DNA of 64,000 nucleotides from NCBI RefSeq assembly GCF_028728065.1, contig NZ_CP117811.1, positions 2,356,001 through 2,420,000 on the forward strand, written 5' to 3'. Numbering within the stretch: position 1 is the first letter of the stretch; each line of letters begins with the position of its first letter. Source of the DNA: Lentisphaera profundi. Its GTDB lineage: Bacteria; Verrucomicrobiota; Lentisphaeria; Lentisphaerales; Lentisphaeraceae. The position numbers and the translations under genes were made by a program. The notes below the pieces were generated by a model, which did no database searches, was not told the origin of the DNA, and worked only from the letters and a program-made list of their open reading frames with translations. Below are positions 51,829-60,489 of the stretch, one piece after another.

Positions 51829-52287
51829 ATGACAATATTATCACTTCGTCCTGCAGGTAAAGAAATACTCTATACCCTCATCAAAAATGATGATTCAGAA
51901 AAACTCACTTTACTTGATCAAGGCACATTAAAATTAGTAAAAAATACTTCTAGAGCTTCCGATATTGGTGAACTCTTCAAGCTAGTCAAAAAATTCATGG
52001 CAACACAGCAAGTTAATTATGTTTTGATAAAGGGCAGTGCCTCAACTCAAGATATGAACTTAGCTCATCTACATACTGCGGAAATCAGAGGTATCTGTGT
52101 AGCGGCGGCGGCCACCGCAAAAGTCCCTGCCAAGCTAGTAACTCCAGGTGCAACTTTTGCGCAATCGGGAAAAGTTAAAGACTCACTAAAAGATGATGAT
52201 TTATTCAATCGAAATATTGAAGGCGAACTGCCTAAAACTAAACGAGATCTTGCTTTGTTAGTTCTCAATCATTTAGAGAAAAAGTAG
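51829..52287 (+). CDS. Hypothetical protein, possibly DUF3010-like
   Basis: A 152-residue protein. ILSLRPAGKEILYTLI at the start, VKKFMATQQVNYVLIKGSAS near residue 55 and VPAKLVTPGATFAQSGKVKD near 97 follow the plan of DUF3010, an RNase H-like fold. The match is from memory and not certain. It ends with its own terminator. Confidence 0.45.
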   Translation: MTILSLRPAGKEILYTLIKNDDSEKLTLLDQGTLKLVKNTSRASDIGELFKLVKKFMATQQVNYVLIKGSASTQDMNLAHLHTAEIRGICVAAAATAKVPAKLVTPGATFAQSGKVKDSLKDDDLFNRNIEGELPKTKRDLALLVLNHLEKK

Positions 52288-52329
52288 TTCATCATTACTT
52301 AGACCGCTACTTTTATTAAGTAGACACAG

Positions 52330-52362
52330 AAAGCCTTCATGTAGATCATGAAGGCTTTTTTT
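52330..52362 (+). terminator. Rho-independent terminator
   Basis: A 12-bp perfect stem AAAGCCTTCATG / CATGAAGGCTTT with loop TAGAT followed by a T run. Confidence 0.93.
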
Positions 52363-52554
52363 GTTTCCTACTATGTTCCTTTAGCTTCCTGAAGTTATCC
52401 GCAAAAGCCTCTGTTTTTACGGGTGAAAATGTTTATTTGCCTAAAAAAGTCCTGAAAACTTCAAAATAGGTGCAAGATTATAAAAAAAATGCGTAGTACT
52501 TATATAAGAAACTCTCACATGTTAGTTATATAAGTAATTTAAGGAAGGTATTTT

Positions 52555-53838
52555 ATGGATTCATTTAATCGTAGAAATTTTGTTAAGGGCGCCGCCATTT
52601 TAGGAGCTAGCTCATCCGTCAATGCTTTTAATATTCAAGAGAAACTCGGAAATGATAAACCACTTAAAATTGCTTTAGTGGGTTGTGGTGGTCGTGGTAC
52701 AGGCGCAGCAATGCAGGCCATGAAAGTACGAAAAGGAGTACAACTTGTCGCCGTTGCTGATGCCTTTCAAGATAAGGCCGAAGCTATACACAAGCGTTTA
52801 ACTCGTAAAGAAAATCCTCAAATTGACCTTCCTAAAGAACGCGTATTTCATGGCTTCGATGCCTATAAAAAAGCGATTGACTCTGATTGCGATCTCGTCA
52901 TTTTAACGACTCCACCTCATTTTCGTCCCATTCATTTAGAGTATGCTATCAGCAAAAATAAACATGTTTTCATGGAAAAACCTGTTGCTGTTGATGGCCC
53001 TGGTATTCGTTCGGTGATGAAATCTGCGGAAGTCGCAAAATCAAAAAACCTCATGCTTGCTTGCGGTTTACAAAGACATCACCAATTCGATTACCGCGAA
53101 TCCATTCAACGCTGTAAAGATGGCGACATTGGCAATTTCCAATATGCAAAAGTTTACTGGAACAGTGGTGGCGTATGGACCCGCAAGCGCCAAGAAGGCA
53201 TGTCTGAAATGGAGTACCAAATGAAAAACTGGTATTACTTTAACTGGCTCTGCGGTGACCATATTGTCGAACAACACATTCATAATTTAGATGTTATCAA
53301 CTGGCTCAAAGGCTCACATCCCGTTTCTTGTAGCGGCATGGGTGGACGCCAAGTCAGAACAAGTAAAGATCATGGCGAAATCTTCGATCACTTCTCTACT
53401 GAGTACCAATATGCCGATGGCACGCAAATGTTTAGTCAAGCCAGACACATGAAAAATTGTACCAACAAGGTTGATGAATACGCTTATGGAGACAAGGGAA
53501 TGTGCCATTTCGGAGCTCATAAAATCACTGGTGCAAACAATTGGAAATTCTCAGGAAAACGCGTCAGTGGCCATCAACAAGAATGGTATCACTTGATTGA
53601 AGCTTTGGATCGCGGCGAAATTTATAACGAAGGCTACAATGGGGCCGTCGCTACGATGACGGCAATCATGGGTCGCATGGCGAATTACAGTGGCAAAACC
53701 GTCACTTGGGAACAGGCTTTAAATTCTACTGAGGCACTTGTCCCAGAAGGCTATGACTGGGCAGCAAATCCACCGACGCTACCAAACGCTGATATGAGCT
53801 ACCAGATACCTACGCCAGGACAATACAAAGTTATCTAA
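52555..53838 (+). CDS. Gfo/Idh/MocA-family oxidoreductase with Tat signal
   Basis: A 427-residue oxidoreductase. A twin-arginine signal, RRNFVKGAAILGASS, is at residues 6-20. A Rossmann fold follows (IALVGCGGRGTGAAMQAM near 41), then VFMEKPVAVDG with the family EKP near 143 and HIVEQHIHNLDVINW near 240. Such exported forms are abundant in Planctomycetes and Lentisphaerae, where they act on sugars or polyols with a tightly bound cofactor. The substrate is not known. A terminator follows. Confidence 0.9.
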   Translation: MDSFNRRNFVKGAAILGASSSVNAFNIQEKLGNDKPLKIALVGCGGRGTGAAMQAMKVRKGVQLVAVADAFQDKAEAIHKRLTRKENPQIDLPKERVFHGFDAYKKAIDSDCDLVILTTPPHFRPIHLEYAISKNKHVFMEKPVAVDGPGIRSVMKSAEVAKSKNLMLACGLQRHHQFDYRESIQRCKDGDIGNFQYAKVYWNSGGVWTRKRQEGMSEMEYQMKNWYYFNWLCGDHIVEQHIHNLDVINWLKGSHPVSCSGMGGRQVRTSKDHGEIFDHFSTEYQYADGTQMFSQARHMKNCTNKVDEYAYGDKGMCHFGAHKITGANNWKFSGKRVSGHQQEWYHLIEALDRGEIYNEGYNGAVATMTAIMGRMANYSGKTVTWEQALNSTEALVPEGYDWAANPPTLPNADMSYQIPTPGQYKVI

Positions 53839-53872
53839 AGTACTCGCTTCCTTAAAAGCTGATACATCTCAG

Positions 53873-53898
53873 AGCCCTCTATAGTTAGAGGGCTTTTT
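53873..53898 (+). terminator. Rho-independent terminator of the oxidoreductase gene
   Basis: An 8-bp stem AGCCCTCT / AGAGGGCT, loop ATAGTT, followed by five T residues; 35 bases after the stop codon. Confidence 0.85.
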
Positions 53899-53926
53899 CA
53901 TTTATGCTTACTAGTCCTAAAAGCCT

Positions 53927-54090
53927 AGCAGTCTGTCGGACTTTGAGCTTCGTAACGAAAGAGGGGCCGAACAAAGCAGGTTTTTGTCCGAAATGAGACG
54001 AATATTGGACATATTTAACGATTTTCGGGCATAGATCCGGCAAAGTTCGGCTGTTTTGTAGTAGAACGGAGAGAAGTCCGACAGACTGCT
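53927..54090. mobile_element. 164-bp MITE-like element with 17-bp perfect inverted ends
   Basis: The ends AGCAGTCTGTCGGACTT (53927-53943) and its exact complement (54074-54090) enclose 130 bases with no gene. A nested pair GCCGAAC / GTTCGGC (about 53966 and 54045) lets the whole unit fold as a long hairpin. It sits directly upstream of the CARF nuclease gene. It could be a non-autonomous mobile element or a structured leader RNA; no target duplication was established. Confidence 0.65.
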
Positions 54091-54142
54091 CGAACTTGAA
54101 GAGAGGCTAAGTTCAAGCTACTTTTGGAGAACTGGAGAATGG

Positions 54143-55261
54143 ATGAAAAAATACCAAATACATATTTGCTTAGTCAATGAAAATGCTTTAGGAAATATTC
54201 TGCCCCTCATAGACCCTGATATAGCTCCCGAAAAAGTTATTTTTTGTTATTCTCCTAGTCATCTACAGGATGCGGAAAGACAGCGAGATTTTTGCTTAGA
54301 AAAAGGCTTGCAGGTGCAATTACTTGCACTGCCAAAAAGAGATAATCTGAGTGAGCTCCAAGTGAGCTTTCTGCAATTGCAACTCGATCCCAAAACTTGC
54401 GCGCTCAACTTATCTGGGGGAAGCAAACTCATGTGCATGGCCGCATACGAGTTTTTAGATGATGATATCTTTAGATTCTGTGTAGAGAAAGACTCACTCT
54501 ACCCCATAAGTTCTCCAGACCAATTCAATTTTTATGATTTAGCTAATAAAATTCAACTTGAAGATTACTTCGCTTTACATGGCTGGAACGTTCAAAGCCT
54601 AGTGAGAACAAAAACCGTTCTCCACGACGATTTATTTGATGAATTATTTGAAAATGTTAGTACCTACGAAAAGGCTATCGGACTTCTTAATAAACTCGCT
54701 CATGACGCCGATAATGATGGTGTCCTCGAAATGAGACATCACCGAAAGTTTAACGACGCACAAGTCAAACTTATGGGCAAACTTTATTCATCAAACCTGC
54801 TCTCTTATTACGATGCCAATACAGTAAGGTTTGTCGATCATGATGCCATCGATTTTTGTCGAGGTTTTTGGATTGAAGATGCCGCTTATTTAGCTTTAAA
54901 AAAACTCAAGCCACAAGACTTTGCCATCTCGGTCGAGATCACTAATCAGCAAGGATCAAAAAATGAAATTGACGGAGCTTTCCTTTATGAAAATCAACTC
55001 TATTTGATTGAATGTAAAACCTCCCATTTAGCACGTGAAGGCAAAGGAACTCAAACTCTTTATAAAATGGATACTTTAGTTGACTATGCAGGCCTGCATA
55101 CTGAAGGAATTCTTGCCTCATACAGGCCCTTAGAAGACTATGACCTACGACGTGCCAAAGACCTGGACATTAGTATCATCCAAGGCTCTGCCCTAAGAAA
55201 TTTTGATCAGCATCTCAAAAATATTGTTGAGAAATCCAAGGAGAGCGATCAACATGGATAA
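54143..55261 (+). CDS. Card1/Can2-like CARF-domain nuclease (DUF1887)
   Basis: A 372-residue protein with an N-terminal CARF-type domain, where NLSGGSKLMCMAAYEF (89-104) is the ligand-binding loop (family form NxTGGTK). A C-terminal PD-(D/E)XK nuclease has GFWIEDAAY (241-249), E275-D277 in NEIDGAF and E290-K292 in LIECKTS. Homologues Card1/Can2 are activated by cyclic tetra-adenylate from type III CRISPR and cut nucleic acid. No CRISPR or cas gene is in this window. A GGAG site precedes the ATG. The 3' end overlaps the next gene. Confidence 0.75.
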   Translation: MKKYQIHICLVNENALGNILPLIDPDIAPEKVIFCYSPSHLQDAERQRDFCLEKGLQVQLLALPKRDNLSELQVSFLQLQLDPKTCALNLSGGSKLMCMAAYEFLDDDIFRFCVEKDSLYPISSPDQFNFYDLANKIQLEDYFALHGWNVQSLVRTKTVLHDDLFDELFENVSTYEKAIGLLNKLAHDADNDGVLEMRHHRKFNDAQVKLMGKLYSSNLLSYYDANTVRFVDHDAIDFCRGFWIEDAAYLALKKLKPQDFAISVEITNQQGSKNEIDGAFLYENQLYLIECKTSHLAREGKGTQTLYKMDTLVDYAGLHTEGILASYRPLEDYDLRRAKDLDISIIQGSALRNFDQHLKNIVEKSKESDQHG

Positions 55262-55580
55262 TTTTAAAAATATAAATAAGCATAAAGAACACCTGACGAC
55301 AAAGCCACCAAAAACTCATAGTCGCCTTAAGACTATCACGGCAATCATTATTGCGATCATTGCAGATATCCTAAGTATATTTTTGTCTTTTGCACCCGAA
55401 ATTGCGATTCCCGTCAATATGATCCTCGTGGGAATTTTAAGTTTACTACTGGGATTTAAATTTATTTACATCCCCTCGGCCTTAGTAGAAACTTTCCCAC
55501 TTATATCCGCAATGCCGTTCTGGACTGCCGCAACACTTTATTCAATCTATAAAAACAAACACCCCAAGCTAGATAAATAA
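55254..55580 (+). CDS. Small membrane protein coupled to the CARF nuclease
   Basis: A 108-residue protein with a charged N-terminus (KNINKHKEHLTTKPPKT) and two or three membrane helices (TITAIIIAIIADILSIFLSF, IPVNMILVGILSLLLGFKFIY and a weaker third). The ATG at 55254 lies inside the nuclease gene (8-base overlap) with AAGGAG ten bases upstream, so the two are probably co-translated. No family recognised. It may anchor or assist the nuclease; this is inference from the overlap. Confidence 0.6.
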   Translation: MDNFKNINKHKEHLTTKPPKTHSRLKTITAIIIAIIADILSIFLSFAPEIAIPVNMILVGILSLLLGFKFIYIPSALVETFPLISAMPFWTAATLYSIYKNKHPKLDK

Positions 55581-55583
55581 AAC

Positions 55584-55889
55584 TTATTTCTTGTCATTTA
55601 AGTTTTTGAGATATTCTTGCCACTCTATGGGAAGAAGGTATTTTTTTTGGCTATTGCATTCTTGGCAACAAGGAACGCAATTGCTCTTGGAAGTCTTGCC
55701 TCCCCGCACAATGGGGACCAAATGATCCATCGTCAGTTCTGACGGATGAAACTCTTGCTTGCAATAACTACATAAACCCTTGCCTTTCTGATTCTTCCAC
55801 CATTGCGACTGGCGCATTTCTCGTGCTTTATTCTTTTCGCGCTTGCGATGTTCATCATCTGCAGATGAAAAGCCTTCAAAAGAAAACAT
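55584..55889 (-). CDS. HNH endonuclease
   Basis: A 101-residue HNH protein. CSYCKQ and CQECN bind a structural zinc; MDHLVPIVRGGKTSKSNCVP is the HNH core with the D-H pair, H and N in the usual spacing. A basic N-terminal helix (EHRKREKNKAREMRQ) may bind DNA. Convergent with the CARF operon; whether it belongs to the same system is open. Confidence 0.85.
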   Translation of the reverse strand: MFSFEGFSSADDEHRKREKNKAREMRQSQWWKNQKGKGLCSYCKQEFHPSELTMDHLVPIVRGGKTSKSNCVPCCQECNSQKKYLLPIEWQEYLKNLNDKK

Positions 55890-55993
55890 ATTTTTGCTCC
55901 GTAAAATTCGATTTACTCAAAATTAGCCTCACTGCAGAGGTTGCATAGTCACATTTAGAGGCTTTTTTATTATAAATAAAAAGGAATAGTAAC

Positions 55994-56203
55994 ATGAAAC
56001 TAAAAGCAAAGTATTTTGGCTTTTGCCTAATAGGAGCATTATCACTGCTTTCTTGTAAGGAAGCTGCGGAAGGCGTCGACCAGACTGCGGATCAACTTAC
56101 AGGGAAAAACCAGATTAAGCAATTGAAAAAGACTGAGGCCCAACTCAACGATATTAACAAGCAACACAACAAACAACTCGAAGAAGCTACTAAAGAAAAA
56201 TAA
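55994..56203 (+). CDS. Small lipoprotein
   Basis: A 69-residue lipoprotein. Signal peptide YFGFCLIGALSLLSC ends in a lipobox with C21; the rest is a charged helix (KNQIKQLKKTEAQLNDINKQ) that may form a coiled coil, reminiscent of small Lpp-like or entericidin-like proteins. Function unknown. Confidence 0.7.
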   Translation: MKLKAKYFGFCLIGALSLLSCKEAAEGVDQTADQLTGKNQIKQLKKTEAQLNDINKQHNKQLEEATKEK

Positions 56204-56279
56204 TTTTCTCTACCCCTCTCTCGATTACGAGTATCTAATGATACTGGTGTTTGCTTAACATATTATCTGAGTCCCTATC

Positions 56280-56969
56280 ATGTCCAGTTCACCTACCCCT
56301 CCGCCAAAACCGGAGATCAAAGGGGCTAGTCGCGCCTTTGTCATCGGTGCCAGTGCTTCTTTTGTCCTCCTCGTGCTTGCCATTGCACTAGGCTGGGTTT
56401 CTGTTGCCTCCGGCATTCGTCACATAAAAAAATACAGCTCCAAAGAGGCTTTAAGTTTTTCTTTCCCCGAAAGCAAGGAGCAATATACTCTTACGCTACA
56501 AAAGATTGCTGCTGCTCTTGATAAAGCTCATAAGGGCCAAGAAACAGAACTCCGTTTGAATGCCCTAGAACTTAATAGCTTGCTCGCCCACGACCTAAGC
56601 TTTGATCAATTTCGTCAACACTGCCGACTTAACAAAATCACTGAAGATGCGATCTTTATCGACATTAGTTTCCCCATTGATAAACTTAAGTGGGCGTCAT
56701 GGACTGACGTTGAAGGACAATTTTTAAATGGCCAAGTACTTCTAACTGGTCGAATGAAAAAAGATTATCTAGTCCTAGTAATTGATCAAGTCCAGCATGA
56801 CGGAAAGAAAATCATGCTTGACACGATGGAGTCTCTTAAAGAACATAATGCTCTAACTTTTTGGCCCGCGGCAGAGCAATATCAAGAAGATCTTCAACTC
56901 ATTCGCGGCATGAGCTTAGAAGATGGCGAAGTCATTCTAAAAGTGGCTCCCTTCAAAGAGGATGACTAA
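56280..56969 (+). CDS. Hypothetical membrane-anchored protein
   Basis: A 229-residue protein with a proline-rich start (SSPTPPPKPEIKG), one membrane helix (AFVIGASASFVLLVLAIALGW, quoted over its first 20 residues as AFVIGASASFVLLVLAIALG) and a periplasmic domain. No family recognised. Its stop overlaps the recJ start by one base (TAATG), so they are co-translated. Confidence 0.6.
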   Translation: MSSSPTPPPKPEIKGASRAFVIGASASFVLLVLAIALGWVSVASGIRHIKKYSSKEALSFSFPESKEQYTLTLQKIAAALDKAHKGQETELRLNALELNSLLAHDLSFDQFRQHCRLNKITEDAIFIDISFPIDKLKWASWTDVEGQFLNGQVLLTGRMKKDYLVLVIDQVQHDGKKIMLDTMESLKEHNALTFWPAAEQYQEDLQLIRGMSLEDGEVILKVAPFKEDD

Positions 56970-58687
56970 TGTCTAAATCTACACCTTTAGAAGATTGGTA
57001 TCCAAAAGATGTCACTGCAGAAGAACTGGATGATATCCAAAGTCGCTTCGAGCTTTCACGGCCTGCTGCCACTGTGCTCGCGAGCCGACCTATCCTCAAA
57101 AAAAACAATGATTGTTTTAATACCTCTTTAGCCAACTTAAGTGACCCCTTTCGCTTTCCTGATATGCAAAAAACTGTTGAGCGCATCTTTCAAGCTATTG
57201 ACAAGGAAGAAACAATCGTGGTTCACGGGGATTACGATACTGATGGAGTCACCTCCTCAACTCTTCTCAATTGGGTTTTACAGTCCTACGGTGCCAAGAG
57301 TAGCGTTTTCATTTCTAATCGCCTCCATGATGGCTATGGCCCTACACCCATAACAATGCAAAACCAAATAGATGCAGGCGCTTCTTTAGTCATCTCAACT
57401 GACTGTGGCATCACTTCATTTGAAGCCGCTGACTATGCGCACGAAAATGGTTTAGACTTTATCATTACTGACCATCACAATCCTGCAGAGAAACTCCCAC
57501 AAGCCTTTTCAATTATCAATCCTCGAATCACCACTGAATTACTTGATCTTTATTCCCTTGCTGGAGTCGGTGTATCATTTAAACTCTGTCATGCTTTATT
57601 AAAACATGGCACCACACTTGGCAAAAAAGCCACTATTGATTTACGAAATGGTCTCGACTTAGTCGCCTTAGGAACAATTGCAGATTCCTGTCCATTAGTG
57701 GGTGAGAATCGCTCTTTAGTTAAAAACGGCCTCAAACTTCTCAACATTAATCCACGCCCTGGCGTAAGAGCTTTATACGAAGCCACAACACTTGATACAC
57801 ATATTACTGCATCGGATATCAGTCGTAAAATCTCACCGAAAATTAATGCTGCTGGTCGAGTGGGTGATCCCATGGTATCGGCTAAACTCCTAGCTTCAAA
57901 TAGTATCCATGAATCTCGGCAACTCGTCAATCAGCTCAAGAATTTCAACCGCATTAGACGCAACGCAGAGAAATCAGCTTACATGGAGGCTTTTCAAATT
58001 GCAAAAGAGCAATTTGCCAGTTCACCACCTCTACTTTTAGTCGTAGGTCCTAATTGGCACCCGGGAGTCATCGGACTTCTATCCACCAAACTCACCAAAC
58101 ACTTCGGCTTACCTTCAATCGTTTTATCAAAAGATAAAAACCCAGATGAACTCTTAGGTTCTGGTCGAAGCTGCAACAGCATCAACCTTTTGGAAGGTTT
58201 AAAACATTGCAGTGAACTACTCAATAACTTTGGTGGTCATCCGATGGCTGCTGGACTATCTTTAGCTGTTGATAATTTAGATTCATTCAAAATAAAATTG
58301 ACGAATCTATTGCAAAGTGATACTCTCGAAAAAGTAGAGAAGAATCATAAACATCACTACTACGATGGTGAATTCACTTTCCAAGATTTAGATGAAAAAT
58401 TCATCACAGACCTTGAAGCCATGGAACCTTTTGGCAATGGCAATGATGCCCCTATCTTCCTCTTTAAGAATATTCAAATCAAAGATACGCACCACCCTAT
58501 CAGCGCCGTTTTATCTGGCTTTGTTGTAGATAAATTTTCAACTAAAATACCCTTCACTTATTACACCCCTTTCGATTATAGCGATTTTGAATCCGCGAAG
58601 CTCTACAATATTATTGCTACTCCTTATCGAAATTATGAAAATAAAACTTGTCGCTTACTTCTACACGAAGTTTTTGCGAATCAATAA
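56969..58687 (+). CDS. recJ: Single-stranded-DNA-specific exonuclease RecJ
   Basis: A 572-residue DHH-superfamily nuclease that degrades ssDNA from 5' ends in repair and recombination. Motif I is VVHGDYDTDG (D88, D90, D92), then VISTDCGITS and the name-giving DHH at 168-170 (IITDHHNP). The DHHA1 part has VVGPNWHPGVIGLLSTKLTK and the GRSCNSINLLEGL and FGGHPMAAGL blocks near 390-430. Length fits. It ends three bases before the rnc start. Confidence 0.95.
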   Translation: MSKSTPLEDWYPKDVTAEELDDIQSRFELSRPAATVLASRPILKKNNDCFNTSLANLSDPFRFPDMQKTVERIFQAIDKEETIVVHGDYDTDGVTSSTLLNWVLQSYGAKSSVFISNRLHDGYGPTPITMQNQIDAGASLVISTDCGITSFEAADYAHENGLDFIITDHHNPAEKLPQAFSIINPRITTELLDLYSLAGVGVSFKLCHALLKHGTTLGKKATIDLRNGLDLVALGTIADSCPLVGENRSLVKNGLKLLNINPRPGVRALYEATTLDTHITASDISRKISPKINAAGRVGDPMVSAKLLASNSIHESRQLVNQLKNFNRIRRNAEKSAYMEAFQIAKEQFASSPPLLLVVGPNWHPGVIGLLSTKLTKHFGLPSIVLSKDKNPDELLGSGRSCNSINLLEGLKHCSELLNNFGGHPMAAGLSLAVDNLDSFKIKLTNLLQSDTLEKVEKNHKHHYYDGEFTFQDLDEKFITDLEAMEPFGNGNDAPIFLFKNIQIKDTHHPISAVLSGFVVDKFSTKIPFTYYTPFDYSDFESAKLYNIIATPYRNYENKTCRLLLHEVFANQ

Positions 58688-58689
58688 AA

Positions 58690-59391
58690 ATGACTATGCC
58701 GCTCTCAGCCCTAGAAAAAAAAATCAATTGTCTTTTTAACAACAAAGAACTTTTGAACGAAGCGATGACTCATCGTTCTTATAGATTTGAGAGCCAAGTT
58801 GAAACTAAAGATAACCAGCGTCTAGAATTCCTCGGTGATGCTGTCATAGAGTTAATTGTATCTCGCTACCTCTTCGACCGCTATTCCAATGCTCCTGAAG
58901 GAGACATGACAAAATATCGCGCTGCCTTAGTTCAAGAATCTGCCCTATTTGATTGTGCTCGTCATATTGATTTAGGGCATTTTTTACTCCTTGGGAAAAG
59001 CGAATTGACTAGCAAGGGAAATGAACGCCCTTCTAATCTCTCTGATGCTTATGAAGCACTGATTGCCGCCATCTACATAGATCAAGGCTATGAGAAGGCC
59101 CAGGTTTTCCATATCCAAAATCTAGAAGCGCTATGGAATGAGCCCGCAGATTTAGTTTTGGTTCAGAATCCTAAAGGTATCCTGCAAGAAATTACGCAAA
59201 AAAACCATGGCTCTACACCCAAGTATGCAACCATATCTAAAAGTGGGCCTGAACATGAGCCCAAATATAAAGTCGACTGCTACCTAAATCGAGAATTACT
59301 TGCGCACGGTGAAGGAAAGACTTTAAAGAGCGCTCAAGAAAACGCGGCCACACATGCCATCAATAGACTCAAAGAGGACAAAAACAAATGA
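58690..59391 (+). CDS. rnc: Ribonuclease III
   Basis: A 233-residue RNase III that cuts dsRNA in rRNA and mRNA processing. The catalytic signature RLEFLGDAVIEL is at 44-55, with D119 and E122 in LSDAYEALIAAIY. A C-terminal dsRNA-binding domain (NPKGILQEITQKNHGSTPKY near 158, then SAQENAATHAI) completes it. The ATG at 58690 follows the recJ stop; a longer frame overlapping recJ is rejected. It overlaps rlmN by four bases. Confidence 0.95.
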   Translation: MTMPLSALEKKINCLFNNKELLNEAMTHRSYRFESQVETKDNQRLEFLGDAVIELIVSRYLFDRYSNAPEGDMTKYRAALVQESALFDCARHIDLGHFLLLGKSELTSKGNERPSNLSDAYEALIAAIYIDQGYEKAQVFHIQNLEALWNEPADLVLVQNPKGILQEITQKNHGSTPKYATISKSGPEHEPKYKVDCYLNRELLAHGEGKTLKSAQENAATHAINRLKEDKNK

Positions 59392-60425
59392 ATAGCGAAC
59401 GTATACAGGCTATTGTCGACGAATATAAACTCCCCAAGTTTCGTGCTAAACAGCTCAAAGAAGCTTTTTTTGAACATCATTATAGCTCTTTTGAACAACT
59501 CACAAACTTCCCTAAAGATCTACGCAATAAACTCACCCAAGAGAATCAAGTTTTATGCCTCACGGTAAATAAAGTTTTTGCATCATCAGATAAAGTGACC
59601 TACAAGGCCTTGCTCGAACTTCACGATGGTCTAAAAATTGAATCAGTCTTAATGAGCCCCAAGCCGGGGCTTTGGACCGCTTGCATCAGTTCGCAAGTGG
59701 GCTGTGCGATGAAATGTACATTTTGCGCCACTGGAACTATGGGTCTCACACGTAATTTAAGCTCGGAAGAAATATCTGATCAAGTCCTATTTTGGCGACA
59801 ATTCATTGCCAAAAATGATATTGATACTGAACGTCTCAATAATGTAGTTTATATGGGCATGGGCGAACCTTTACACAATACAAAACAAGTATTTGCAAGC
59901 ATAGAAGAACTGACTACGGAAGATACTTTCAAAATTGGCTCGAGACACATTTCTGTCTCCACTTCAGGCCTGCTCAAGGGTGTCAAAGAAATGGCGGAAA
60001 GGTTTCCCCAAGTTAACCTGGCTCTTTCACTGCATGCCGCCAAAGATGAATTACGGTCTTCAATCATGCCCATAAATGATGCCTTCAATCTCGAGCGAGT
60101 GAGAGCTTGTCTCGATGAATACATCGATAAAACTCACAGAAAGGTTTTCATTGAATATGTTTTACTAGAAGGTGAAAATAACGAACTTTCTCACGCCGCT
60201 GAATTATGCGATTTCCTCAAATCTCTAGAGAGACCTGAATTAACTCACACCAACCTCATTGTTTACAATGAAACTGATAGCACACACAAAGGCTCAACTA
60301 GGCAAAAAGCTGATGACTTTCGAAATTTTTTAAAGTCGAAAGGCCTAAGTGTTACCATACGCAAAAACTTAGGTAGAGATATCGATGGTGCCTGTGGTCA
60401 ACTCGCAGTAAAAGAAGATAATTAA
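59388..60425 (+). CDS. rlmN: Dual-specificity RNA methyltransferase RlmN
   Basis: A radical-SAM enzyme of 345 residues that methylates C2 of A2503 in 23S rRNA and A37 in some tRNAs. The [4Fe-4S] ligands are C106, C110 and C113 (GCAMKCTFC), YMGMGEPLHN near residue 156 is the GGE-type SAM motif, and C336 (GACGQL) is the likely methyl-carrying cysteine near the C-terminus. Its ATG overlaps the rnc stop. Confidence 0.96.
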   Translation: MNSERIQAIVDEYKLPKFRAKQLKEAFFEHHYSSFEQLTNFPKDLRNKLTQENQVLCLTVNKVFASSDKVTYKALLELHDGLKIESVLMSPKPGLWTACISSQVGCAMKCTFCATGTMGLTRNLSSEEISDQVLFWRQFIAKNDIDTERLNNVVYMGMGEPLHNTKQVFASIEELTTEDTFKIGSRHISVSTSGLLKGVKEMAERFPQVNLALSLHAAKDELRSSIMPINDAFNLERVRACLDEYIDKTHRKVFIEYVLLEGENNELSHAAELCDFLKSLERPELTHTNLIVYNETDSTHKGSTRQKADDFRNFLKSKGLSVTIRKNLGRDIDGACGQLAVKEDN

Positions 60426-60489
60426 GTCCCTAGGAAATGGAAACTTAAGTTCACTAGATTACCTTTAGCTATTAATATTCGGAGTTCAT

